This document shows positions 45,201-57,000 of a stretch of 64,000 nucleotides of DNA, in pieces. This DNA is from Arcuatula senhousia (taxonomy: Eukaryota; Mollusca; Bivalvia; Mytilida; Mytilidae). Below the pieces are notes generated by a model. It was not told the origin of the DNA and made no database searches. It saw only the letters and a list, made by a program, of their open reading frames with translations. Location of the stretch: the NCBI GenBank assembly GCA_963971305.1, contig OZ020303.1, forward strand, positions 35,142,106 to 35,206,105. The letters are read 5' to 3'. The position numbers were made by a program, and so were the translations under genes. Every line of letters starts with the position of its first letter. Within the stretch, counting starts at the first letter, position 1.

Positions 45201-45740
45201 AGTATGCTTGATTACATCATTGACAACATATTTGTCAAACTTGGAGCATAGAATTTTCAACAATACATTGGCACTCGATGGGCACAAACTGTGCCCATTG
45301 GCATGCCAATGTATTGATGACAAGTCGACTTGTAAAGAACTAGAAGATGAAAGAGGCAAAGTCCTTTAATCTCACCGCCCTCTGTCAACAACACTTTGTT
45401 TGGTAGATGTATTCCTTCGATAAACTGAGAGTTAGAGATTTAAAAAGAACCACTGAATCCCATTGCTTCATGTCTTTCTTGGATTTGGATGTCGAATTTG
45501 ACCAGGGTGATAATCTTAGTACAAAAAGTTACGATAAAAGAGACGACTTTAATTTTTAAATCATTAATTTTCCTAACCTCGAAAGTAACTGTGTACGGTG
45601 TTTATATTTCACAACGTATTCGATATGCCAGGGCTGTACAATTTTTTTTCAGATTTATTTATGCGACACCGCTGTCTCCGTGACCGACTATTAGGCCAAG
45701 GTTATAAGAAAAATACTTAAACGCATTTTCTTTAAAAATG
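45200..45740 (+). pseudogene. Second reverse-transcriptase relic, directly adjoining
   Basis: Frames near 45470-45640 give FLDLDVEFDQG, YDKRDDFNF, INFPNLES and YGVYISQRIRYARAV, the same motif order as the preceding copy but a diverged sequence. It is therefore a separate, probably older, insertion. No catalytic core. Confidence 0.65.
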
Positions 45741-46141
45741 TCTTCCTTCGTTATCAGCCACTGTTGGAAACATTTTAAATTATGTTTTGATTTTGTTGAT
45801 AAGTGTTTGACTAATTGTTGTACCGAGATGATCGCCTCATTCTTCACACCAGTGTTTTGTTTTGAGTTACTACTGGTCCCTACGGTAGCAATGGAACAGG
45901 GAGGTTTGGTGCTTGGTTTAACCCACCATTTCTTTTAAAATGCCTCTACCAAGTCAGGACCATAATAATGCATTGGTGTCTTCATTTTTTTCCTGGTATT
46001 TCTTCCTTGTTTTATCTTTTCTCTTGGACATTGAGATTGATCCTCCCAGCTTGGTAATTTTGATATTACCTTTACTTATTCTTTTCAATAATTTTGATTT
46101 AGATGCTTCTGATGAAAGGTTTCTTCTTCAAATATGTATAT

Positions 46142-47494
46142 GTTGTGTACAAGTTGTAATTTTGTACAAGTTATAACATGTACAAAATTTGTGTACATGT
46201 TATAACTTGTACGACCCAAAAATACAAGTTATAACCTGTACAATTTATGCCTGTACATGATATAACTTGTACAAAATAAGGCTTAAAATTGTGTTTAACT
46301 TGTACAAAAAGTCAATACAGCAAAATAAAAATAACAATTTAAAAAAAATATAATTATTTATTAACTATGAATGAATAGAAAGAACAAACATATACTTACA
46401 TAATAAAGATGATTTGAGTTACTTCTTGCTATAAATGTTCAATAAATGACATTTTCAGGTGCACAACAATTTCAATTTTGGACATTTGTATATTATCAGC
46501 CTCATTACTTATTGCTACAAGTATTGACATCAAATTGCACAAGACTTTCAGGGATTACCACAATTCAGTCCAAAATCCAAGGTTGGTGCAATCGGACCAT
46601 GTCACCAACCTTTGTTCCAATCTTATATGAACCAGGTTTATTAATCTCAATAACAATACCTATTATATTTGTATGTCAGTTGGACCCCTATTTACAATTG
46701 GAATAGGCAAATAAATATGTCATTAGCACTTTTGTTCAGAACAGACAATTTTTTGTTTGTTTTTTTTTGTGTGTGTCAAAGTGTCAGCCTGAACTTGTCC
46801 AAATAATGCCTTTTTTTCCTGGCTCTTTTATGTCCGGATTTGAAATTACTAAAAGTTCTATGCTATTACCATTTGCAGAAAGAGCTCATTTACAAGGGTT
46901 TCCTGAGTTTTTGAAGTTATTGGTGCCTATGTATCAAATGCCTTTAAAACATTTGTTTGTGAAGTTCATTCTCATTTTCAAAATTTGTGATGTCTGCATT
47001 TTTTCCTGTGTTAGTTTCTTGACATTTCCAAATATTTCAGAACAAAATTTTGTCTTGACCATCTACATCCATCTAGATTTGTTCATATAATAACCCAGCC
47101 AAACAAACCCCACCGTACAGTAAGACTCCTTTGAAGTGATTACAAGTATTCAAACTTCACCCTGAAGAATTTCTAAATTAAAAGTGATTATTTTACTTAA
47201 ATATTCAATTTCAACAGTTTGTAAAGTAAAAAGAAAAGTTTTGATAATTTCTTTTATTTTATACTTTTAAGTAAAGAAAATCTGTCTACAATATTCATTG
47301 ACATAGTCACATTAACATTTCTATTCTGTTAAGCATGGAAATGTTTTTTCATTTATTTTAATTATTTTCTATTTTTTTTGCTGTCTTGAAATTTTGTACA
47401 AGTTAAACACAATTTTTAGCCTTATTTTGTACAAGATATAACATAAAATTTTGTACATGTTATAACTTGTACAAAATTACAACTTGTACACAAC
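46142..47494. mobile_element. 1,353-bp DNA element with 49-bp perfect inverted ends
   Basis: Starts GTTGTGTACAAGTTGTAAT at 46142, and its right end is the exact inverse for 49 bases, ending at 47494. Looser similarity extends to about 170 bp (AAATAAGGCT.AAAATTGTG on both sides). The ends are built of small palindromes: TTGTACAA, GTTATAAC, ACATGT. ATAT flanks both sides (46138-46141; 47495-47498), a possible 4-bp duplication in AT-rich DNA. Interior frames of 86 and 107 codons (46446-46706, 46767-47090) resemble no transposase I know. Superfamily unassigned. Confidence 0.75.
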
Positions 47495-47498
47495 ATAT

Positions 47499-49049
47499 AT
47501 ACCACGTATACAGCATAACGAAATTACCAATTCTATTGACACCCACCTCGGTACTTTGTATATTCAGAATTTTTAATAGAAGATAATGAGATGTGGAATA
47601 AGTGTACACGACACAACCTACAATATAAACGACAATTTAAATAAAATCCACAATAGAAAACAGCCAGCAGCCTTCAAAGTGACCAGTGGTCGCTACTGTC
47701 GCTGTTTTTCAATTGGTCCTGGATTGAAAATAAACTACATATGATTCAAGTTCAATCCTCAAGTGCAATGAAAGACCCTCAGGCTCATTTAAAATGTGGC
47801 GGGGTTAAACTAGTTTTTTTGGCACCAACCTTCACCCTATTGATAATCAATAATAAAGCACAAACTAACACACAGTGAAGTATTTATCGGAGGTCAGAAA
47901 TCATGGAGACAAGCCTTTTAACTATTTGTATAAAAACAGAAACTTTTTTAACACCCACTAGGAGAAACCTGAATGGAGGTCTTCCATGGAAGACGCATAT
48001 CGCCTGTGTCTAAAAATATTTGATTAACAGAAAGTAGATTAGTTCCGGGCGTAAAATCACTTTCCGCCCTTTATATAGTATAGGAGGAAGCTTCAAGGCT
48101 GTAACATGTGGTTGCCTGGAAAACTGCGAGGGTGTGTTGACGCCGCAGGACGACGGATAGTTCCAAAGTGACAATATACATGTCGCTTTGCAACACGTTC
48201 AGGCGACAAAAAGAGCAGAAAGCTTTTACAAAAAGTATAAAAGTTACCTAATTCGAACATTTTGGTGATATTTCGATAAGAAACACCGTGCCTTAATGTT
48301 TTTGTACTTAACAGTTGTGTTGAATTTCCATTAAATCCATTGAAGCGTTTTTTTAAATTTTAATTATCATCCGGAAGCAACCAGGAAACAGACAGCGAGA
48401 CATCAAACTAAACAAGGGTTATAACATAATACCACGCATCTTCGTGTGGCAGGATTTTTACGATATATACTAGTATAACCCTGCTTCATATTTTCCTCTT
48501 TAAATTTTTGTTTGTTCTAATTTCTTTAACAGTGGTCCATGTTCATTATTTTCGTTTTCATATACATGTATTCACGATAACACTTACTACTTATACTATG
48601 AGAGCAGACCACCGACCTGTCATAAAGACAACTTCTTAAAATGAACGGTATCGGTTTCCTCATCCGTAAATTAGTTAGGGTTAATTAGCAAAATGTAGAA
48701 ACAAATGCGTTTGTACTGATGAAAGTTCTAAACACCACATTTGGTCCCGTATATTTGATATATAAAGCTTGTCCGTCGTATTTGTTGCTGAAGCGGCAAC
48801 CCGGCTAACAAAATGTGGCTCTTTGTTTTAGTAGAATAGATCCATCCTCTTTTCATGGATGTCGTGCTTCCATGCGTCCACGTTTTGAGATTATAGACTT
48901 TAATATGTTTTACTCCTGCAGGTTCTGGGCGGCGAATAGGTCTTCAGCAGGTAAAATTCTTTGCCCCAAAAGCGACTTGCATCTTTATCCCATGTGGCGA
49001 AATTGTGTAAACCTGTATTCATGCTTGACAGGCTATTATACAGAAACTT
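47499..49049. other. Repeat-rich spacer, no gene recognised
   Basis: Contains a segment at about 47980-48180 (GGAAGACGCATATCGCC..GACGCCGCAGGACGACGGATAG) that reappears at 53530-53640 and, weakly, at 23900-23990: another dispersed family. The rest is anonymous. Confidence 0.4.
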
Positions 49050-49300
49050 TTACCGCCGCAAACCATTGATCCACCATGTTGGAAAAAATGCCACGTTGAC
49101 CCAAGGATAGTCTGCAGAAGGATAATGCCCTTGCCATTTCATCTCTTTCCAATGGCAGTGAACTTTTTTGGCCTTTTTTGGTCCTATTCCACTTGTAGCC
49201 AAACTCCTCACGTACCAGTTCCTGTCCTTATTCCGTACACTGATCAATGCCCCATACTTTCCGTGCTTCTTTCCAGTGCCCTCTATTTGACCCCTGCTCT
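49050..49300 (-). CDS. Candidate terminal exon of an unrecognised gene or element
   Basis: After a plausible acceptor (TTTTATTTAG at 49310-49301) the minus strand stays open for 82 codons to a TAA at 49050. It reads KKHGKYGALISVRNKDRNWY, VRSLATSGIGPKKAKKVHCH, WKEMKWQGHYPSADYPW and VNVAFFPTWWINGLRR. The Trp/Tyr/Lys-rich composition is not typical of random AT-rich frames. No family was recognised and no upstream exon was found. Its upstream part is repeated at 5.36-5.83 kb in the kinase gene, so it may belong to a mobile element, not a host gene. Confidence 0.3.
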
Positions 49301-49625
49301 CTAAATAAAACTTATATAAATCATAATGAATGGGACAACACTGTTGCCAATTGTATAACTTAAATTCATCTACTATTCTTCACTTAAAAGTAGTGCATAT
49401 TTATTTGAACCGGTTTTACAACTTGATTTTTTTTTTTTAGAAAAAACTATATGACAAAATATTTGATAAATTCATTACCAATTATTGCAAAATGTTTGTA
49501 ATATGTCAGTTTAAATGAAAATTTTCATCAAGAATCTCAATTGAATTCATGAAAGTGTGCGGCAGTGGGATAAACCGGACCTATTTTTAATCGGAAATTA
49601 TTAGCCTACTGCGAAGGAGTTTTAC
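49220..49625. repeat. Second copy of the 5.36-5.83 kb repeat
   Basis: Shares its GTACACTGATCA, TTTTCATCAAGAATCT and GCCTACTGCGAAGGAGTTTT words and spacing with the copy in the kinase-gene intron. It overlaps the 5' end of the candidate exon at 49050-49300. Confidence 0.5.
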
Positions 49626-50544
49626 CACTACCGTTATCATCATCGTTTCATGCTTTCCAAAATAAAGCCTTATACGAGTAAATATATAACTAATTTCCCA
49701 ACCTAACAAACCCCTTCGCAAGGTGGGTACAAAATGTATCAATATTTAAACAGTTCTTCGTTCCGTTATGTTTTATGGATAATTTAATTGTTACCATCAT
49801 CAGTAGCATGTGAATGAAAATAATTGGAGGACCGAAAACCGAAAGAGGCGTACTATTTGAGTACAATATGAGATTATGGCTTGTGATAACATCGGGAACA
49901 TAGGGTCCACCAGAAGAGGTTATCGACCTAGCTGTTTCTAAGAACAAGTTGCTAAGGTGGATGCCATTTTAGTTACTAATTGGTTTGGTTCCAAGTAACT
50001 CGAGTATATCAGGGAGATGAACATGAAAGGTGTTATTAAATGAACATGAAATAATAACGACGTGGAGGACCTAAATGGGGGTATAACCCCCCCTCCCCCT
50101 TGAGTACCAAGTACTCTTAAATTTTGTTTCGAGTACCGAGTACTGCTTTATTTTTTCCCTGAGTACCGAGTACTAAATATACTGTTTCAAAACTTTATAC
50201 AAAACATATTAACAGTTGTAGACAGTCATATCTATTTTCATTGGTATTTTACGTATATATATATGGCATATATGACTTATATTGGAATAAAATCTTTCGG
50301 ATTTGGCTTCCTGGCCTTTCTTGTTTGAACATTTTGGTTTTTAGTACTTATCTTGGTTTTTGACTTTCCAATGTTTTGATTCAAATGCTACTGATGTGAG
50401 GTTACTCCTTGAAATAGCGAAAATTGCATATCCAAATTAACCGTTTAAAATACCCGTTTTGGTATTTGTTTATTTCATGGTGCTGAAATTGAAACAAAGC
50501 ATAATAGACAGTCAACACAAGCATTTTCCAATCTCTAGGACAAA

Positions 50545-51305
50545 TACTACAGAACAAGAGGCTCCCAGGAGCCTGAATCACTCACCTGGTCTGGATGTCA
50601 ACCCTATGAAGACACTTGTATAGCTAAATGAGCTGAATGTTTAAGCAAGAAGAAGCTTTTCTCTATCTGCAATAGCTTTCATTCTAAATACCGGTAAGCA
50701 AAAAACACTATTATTCAACTTTTAAGGGGCTGTAACCCTTATAAGGAGCTATCTAACAGCCTATGGAGACTTTTGTAGAGCTAAGTAAAAATGACAACAA
50801 AGTTCCAGACAATAAATTTTGCTACGCCTGACGCGCGCAAATGAGCTGAAAAATTAAGCAAGCAACAGCTTTTCTTTATCTGCAATAGTTTTCATTCTAA
50901 GGCCAAAAACACTATTATTTGCCTTTAAGGGGCTGTAACCCCTATAAGGGGTCATCTGACAACTTTGACCCAATGAAGACTTTTGTAGAGCTAAATGAGC
51001 TGAACATTTAAGCAAGCAACAGCTTTTCTCTATCTGCAATAGTTTTCATTCTATAGGCCAAAACACTGTTTTTCGCCTTTAAGGGGCTGTTACCCCTATA
51101 AGGGGTCATCGGACAACTTTGACCTAATAAAGACTTTTGTAGAGCTAAATGAGCTGAACATTTAAGCAAGCAATAGCTTTTCTCTATCTGCAATAGTTTT
51201 CATTCTATAGGCCAAAAAACACTATTTTTCGCCTTTAAGGGACTGTAACCCCTATAAGTGGTCATCTGACAACTTCGACCTTATGGAAACTTTTGTAGAG
51301 ATTAA
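50545..51305 (-). repeat. AGCTCACCTGG-family repeat, inverted and truncated
   Basis: Starts AACAAGAGGCTCCCAGGAGC, the inverse of the end of the 31183-32640 copy, and has four to five of its ~158-bp units in reverse. It is cut at about 51305 where the LINE fragment begins. A piece of a third repeat (AGACAATAAATTTTGCTACG, about 50808) interrupts it; that piece matches the family at 59.1-59.7 kb. Confidence 0.8.
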
Positions 51306-51319
51306 TGAGACCCATACGA

Positions 51320-52815
51320 GGCATAACCCGTCTCTAACCCTGTTAACAGTTGATGTAAAGGCTGGCAGCATTTGATACTGTTCAACACACTATTCTCTCT
51401 GATAAACTGCTAAACCAAAAGATTCACCAAGATTTATGGATGACAATCAAAGACTTCTATACTGGGCTATCCTCTAAGGTGAAACGGAATGGCGGATTGA
51501 GTGACAGTTTCCAAATAGGCCAGGGCGTCCGACAAGGCGGTATCCTCTCAACTCACCTGTATAAGGTATTTGTCTTGGACCTGCTAAGGGAGCTTGAGAA
51601 CAACTCTATTGGTCTACACTTAGGCACCATCTTCGTCGGGACACCTACTTGTGCTGATGATCTAGCTCTCATCAGCTCCACTCCAGAAGAGATGCAAACC
51701 ATGTTAATGTAGTCTATAGGTACTCCAAGCAACATCACTATGAATTACATCCTACCAAAACTAATGTTGTGGAGTTCAACAAGAAATCCCAATCTAACAA
51801 CAAATGGACTCTTGGAGAAAGTCTGCTAAAACCATCAACTTCAACTACTCACTTGGGCATGTCTAGAACAAATAGAAGTGAATCCTCTACGAACATCGAA
51901 GAGAGAATTAAAGTAGCACGGCGTACAAAGTACTCACTAATGAGCTATGGTTTACACGGTTGGAATGGTTTAGACCCCACAACATCCCATAATATTTACA
52001 ACTTATATGTTCTACCTAGACTCCTATACGGACTTGAGGCCATAACACTGCTCAAGAGTGATATCGACTGTCTGGAGAGATTCCATTGAGACTGTCTTCT
52101 TCATTTCCAGTCCCTACTTCCTAGATGTGCAACTTCTGCTGTATACCTCTTACTAGGAGCTTAACCTATCGAAGCTAAACTTAACAAGAGACAACTGGCA
52201 CTTCTCTTCCAAGTTTTAGACTCAAACAACAAAAAGCTTCTCCAAATTGCTGAACGACAAATATGTGTTAATTTTAATAACCAGAACAGTTTTTTCACAA
52301 GAGTAACCTACATTTTAGAGCAATATAAATTACCATCTATTACCAAGTTACTGAATGATCTACCAAAGAAAGTAGTCAACCAGGCAATCACCAACCACTG
52401 GAAATCTATTCTTAAACCTAATGCAGCAGAAAACTCATCCCTGAATTATATTTCCACTTGTCATTTATAACCTTGCAACCTACATAATATCTACAAAACT
52501 GTCAGCCCAACCATTTTGGATGTACTTAAATGCTCAGTTTAAGTCCTCGTGGCCACTAGAACATATACAGTCCAGGCAGATAAACACAAGTTTAGCCGGT
52601 ATTTAGAGAGTCAAACATGCAATCTCTGTGGACAGGAGCCAGAGGATCTTCCACATTTACTTACAACATGCCAAGCTCTAGGTGAAGTGAGACTTGAATC
52701 CTTCCTTCCCAACAATCAAAGCGCATATAATTGAGCGGATTGGTTCAGAGCTTTAGAAAGAAACCTTCAACAACCGTCTGAACATAAGCAAACTCATATT
52801 GGATTTTACCAGTTT
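51320..52815 (+). pseudogene. 5'-truncated non-LTR reverse transcriptase fragment
   Basis: Opens in the palm (DTVQHTILSDKLL, out of frame at first), then a 90-codon frame: FYTGLSSKVKRNGGLSDSFQ, GVRQGGILSTHLYKVFVLDL, CADDLALISS, stop at 51710. The thumb continues in a shifted frame from 51769 (TTHLGMSRTNRSESSTNIEE, YVLPRLLYGLEAITLL). The zinc-finger-like end CNLCGQEPEDLPHLLTTC lies near 52620-52675. Frameshifts and stops show it is dead. It matches the type of the element at 16193-18716 but keeps intact GVRQGG and ADD motifs that are altered or displaced there. Confidence 0.85.
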
Positions 52816-53240
52816 CAGTGATAAGTTATCATGGCTGAAATAGAAACCCACTGTCGGAATTACTGCTACAGACTACATGTGCATATAACTAAAATTCTAA
52901 ATGTGGCTGCCACCACCTGATGTTCCTGCAATTGGAAGCTTATACAGAGAAAAGAAAATGATGAAACGTACAGAAGAATATAAGCATCAATATAAAGACT
53001 GAAAGTGGTCAGGTGACCACATTTATGCTCACCATGACCTAATAATGTCAAAACCATTTTTCCTAGTTTGATACAACTTCTAAATTCTATTTTTATTTAA
53101 TTTTATCTTTTTAGACCCGAGAACCAAGTACTATATGTTAAAATTCTCGAGTACGGTACTCCAGCCTTTGAGTACCGAGTACTGCTTCAAAATAGCCCAA
53201 AGTACCGAGTACTAAAAGGGGGGTTATACCCACCTAAATG

Positions 53241-54095
53241 GGAGCACATGTTCAATAGAGGATGAGCGTTTTGATTGCGACAGGAAAACGGAGGGATAGG
53301 TAGAATCAGGCATTTTCACCTCATGCAGGGGAATCTATGGGTCTTACTCTTACAGAGACATGCAGCATGGTTCTTTAATGTTCAAGGAACATGTCATTTT
53401 CACCATCACGGCGCATTATGATTTTCGCTCAAATTTTTCGCATGACTCAGCTATAAAAAGATAACAGGGCTATCGTATTCAACCACCTTGGGCACATATC
53501 TCCTATTGGAGGAAGCTACATACCAAATATTAAGAGGCTGTGACATGTAGTTGTCCAGAAAACTGCGACGGAAATATTTGTGACGCCGCAGGAAGCAGGA
53601 TACTGGACGCAGGACGACGGATGGCGTCGAAGTGACTCTTATATATGTATTTTTGCAGCACGTTGCAGGCGACATAATAAAGCAAAGCAATGGAGCAGCG
53701 CTTTATTGCTGTTCTTTATTCTTTAGTCACAGTGAACACGAAGCTCATGCTCAGTACACCTCACTGCACTATCACCGAGAACATCGAATAGTATGTTTAA
53801 TATTTTCTTTAAATCGTCACACAAATAAAAGATATTCAAAATTTACCAAATCAAATATAATTTAATCATAATTTAATAGATAAAACAAATATTTTAAATA
53901 TAGATAATACTTTTTACACATTAAAAAATTTAACGACATTTAATAAGCGATATAAAATATTTACAGACATATCACACAATTTGAAGACAGTGCTTAAAGT
54001 AACGTATAGTAAAGGCAAAAATGATAGCACCATCTCACAACGTTTACTAAACATTTCATCAGGTTCAATTTTCTGCCGTGTTATCTCCCAGGATA
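53241..54095. other. Spacer with one dispersed repeat
   Basis: 53530-53690 repeats the GACGCCGCAGGA..GGACGACGGATGG family of 48.1 kb. The rest is AT-rich and may include the 3' UTR of the SCYL2-like gene; a minus-strand AATAAA (TTTATT) lies at 53702-53707. Confidence 0.4.
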
Positions 54096-57000
54096 CTATT
54101 TGTTGGAGAAAAACTGCATCTAAAACAAAGAGAAAAGATTTGTAACTTGCTTCTTAGTAACTCTACCACTAAGAATGATACTGCAAACGTATTACAAAAT
54201 TGAGTTACCAAGAAAAAAAACCAGGACTGAGACATCATAGTACAAGCAAACAAAAACACAACCAATTAAGTCACTTTATAGAACGTGGGTAAACAACAAG
54301 GATACACCTTTAACCAACATCCTGTGTATAGCAGTTTATGACCGGAATATCATTAAAATTTACACGTGATGACAACCTGCAAGCAACAGACACCGGTTTT
54401 GTAATTTGTTTTCTTTTATATATGTTTACTCCTTGTCTTTTATTTTATCGGATACATGTATAATCTTAGCGTACTGTACAAACATTGCTACGAAAGTAAC
54501 CAAGTGAAAAAAGAAACAAACATTAATAATGACCCATCAAGAGTCGGTCGAGCCAACTCCCTGCCTATACTCACAACGCTCTCACCCAGGGCTTGGAAAC
54601 TTGCCCTTCTTTGTCCTGCTTTCATCGCATCTCCTATTCCAAAAAGGCTATTTTTACTACCTCGTCTTTCAAACTCCTACATAAAATATCAAATTACAGT
54701 TATAGATTTCCCAATATATATCTGCGCAAACTTCTTACTTTTTTATCCGTCTATAAATGTATAACTTGGTTTCAGTATTTTTTGTATATAGCAACTTTTG
54801 CCTCATATGCGTTTCATGTCCCGTTTTTAATTAAAAAAAAATTACATCTGTATTGAAATATCTGATAATCTTGGAAAAAAACGCTACCATTTTACTTCTT
54901 ACCTCAGAGCTACAAGAAGAAGCCATGTTCTTAATTCAATTTCTCTAAATTCTGAGTCTGACATTCGAGGAAACATTATTATAATTAAACGTAGCAATGT
55001 TGCAAGTCCATGTATATCTTTGTTTAGCTCATAGACAGTGTGCAAGTAGTTACAAATACAAAATTATAAGTATGTCACCTAGGTTTATGATTTTTACATT
55101 AAAAAGAAGAAAAAATGTTGCTTCTATTCAAAAATAAGCAACTGGTAGTTTTCCTTTTTTTCGGGAGGTTGTAAAAAGCGCAAAAAGTAATAACAGGAGA
55201 TGATAGAATAAGCCGTCCTGCAAATAATCAAAAAGAACAAACTGGGGAATAAACAATATTAAATGACATGGGGTTTCCAACGATAAACGTGTAACACATG
55301 TCGCAACACTTCAAACACCGCAATAAATAAGATCAAGTTTTACCTTTCTTTAGTAAGCACATTTGGTATCATCCATCATTGTCTTAGATGTCTTATTAGT
55401 GTACAAAGTGTTTACCATTGCAAATGTTATTACTCCCCTTTTTCTACTTGTTCATTCTCTATAAGGGCGGTAGTCACAAATATTCCTTTCATTCTTTACC
55501 CAAATTTTTAATGTTGATTTAAGTACTGAGAGAAAACATATAATGTGAATATATTTCATAAGAAAGAAAACAACTTTATAGGTCACCAAACAAAATTGAA
55601 AGTAAGAAAATACAAACTCAAAAGTCACTTCCGCTGTCGCTTTTTCATAATTACTGTGTGCCCATAAACATTACGTGAGTGAACTTGTTAGAGTCAAAGA
55701 ATAATAAAAACGAAAAGAAATCCAAACGACTTTTTTCATTTGCGAGAATATAAAGAGAAACAGCAATCAGAATACCAATGACAAACTTAGCATGTGTTAA
55801 TGAAATCATTTCATGCGAGTAAGTAAAACAATATGTAAAGAAATAACCAAGACAGTGATGCATAGATACAATTCAAAAAATGATTCAAAACCAGGTCATG
55901 CCAGCATTTCGCAGATACAATTCAAAAAAGATTCCACACCATGCCAGTACAATTCAAACAGGAACACAGCATTACTTCAGTCATTGATGCATTTTCATAA
56001 TATGAAATAGGATATGGCGCAAAAGGGTAACACGACACATTTGGTAAGGGAACAGAGGTGATTATATATGGGAAAATCGATTTAAGTAAGATTTTTCAAA
56101 CATTTTCATGCGCAGTACGACACCGGAAGTCAGCTGGTCAGCAATCAGAAAACACCCACATTGACTTACGGGCGTGATGAAAGGCCCAGCGCTAGGCCGT
56201 CTCTGTCTGTAATCGAAGAAAAAATGATCATCATCTATACCCCCTATTGGCAATATTCCTAGACTATGTGTACTTGGTTTTCTTTCTTTTTGGCCACCTT
56301 CTCCAAACATGGAGATCGGTAATATCCCAACGCTGTGCGTACTGGGACGTCTAGATTTGATATCTGACGATCGCCTGGATGACTCATAGGATCCTCTGCG
56401 AGCATCGTAGAACCAACTTACTGGGAATGAGTACTGTCCTAAGCTTTGCGTGCTTGGCCTACGAGGTCTATCTGACGAGGGACTTTCATCAGCTATCAAA
56501 CTTATTCCAGGGGTTCCTCCGACTGGTGGAATTAAGCTAAATTTTCTCTGTTGCTCTGGAGTGTCACCGGAGTTCCCGTGCTTTTCATCCTTAAAAAGAA
56601 AGATAAATGTTTTAGGTTTTCTACTCGTGTATTTTGTAGTTAATATTCAAAATTAAAGTTTACTCTTAGATGCTTGGGCTGATTTATATACCTTAGCTTT
56701 AGACAAACAATTCAAATCAAAACTAGTCTTAATTTCCAACCCACAGTTCGTCCTTTGTTTTCTGTTACAATTCATATAGTTGTATGATTAGAAAGAATGT
56801 TTGATATCTAAAAACAGGAAATAGTACATTTTTTATGTTTAAAATATTAAATGAGTGTCAATACAGTCCTATTGTACTAAAATACTCACCAACAGTTTTG
56901 TGTTTAAGTTTGGACTACTTGGAACTAAAATAAAGAAGTAAAAGTAATATATTGACTACAACAAACTTTGCTAGAAAATAATGTGTTTGTGCAAATGTTG

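Larger units (their letters stand above)
50078..53231. mobile_element. 3.15-kb composite bounded by inverted ends and a 9-bp duplication
   Basis: The left edge GGGGTATAACCCCCC and the inverted right edge GGGTATAACCCCCC are followed inward on both sides by repeats of GAGTACCGAGTACT (three on the left, 50101-50175; three on the right, 53110-53213). ACCTAAATG flanks both edges (50069-50077; 53232-53240). The interior is mostly other repeats: an inverted AGCTCACCTGG-family copy (50545-51305) and a LINE fragment (51320-52815). The outer element appears to be a short non-autonomous transposon opened by later insertions. The 9-bp duplication suggests Mutator-like; an 8-bp reading would suggest hAT. 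Confidence 0.75.

Noticed and set aside
46446..47090. Two frames (86 and 107 codons) inside the palindrome-ended element
   Set aside because: Considered as a transposase, but there is no DDE spacing, zinc finger or helix-turn-helix, and the two frames differ. Left as unexplained interior.
54456..54856. Overlapping plus-strand frames with some proline and leucine
   Set aside because: No recognisable domain or splice signals, and opposite strand within the 3' part of the SCYL2-like gene.
56062..56169. Read-through of the SCYL2-like exon to a stop at 56062
   Set aside because: The residues after a perfect GTAAGT donor at 56169 change character (Cys/Phe/Leu), as expected for intron; kept only as the alternative end of the gene.
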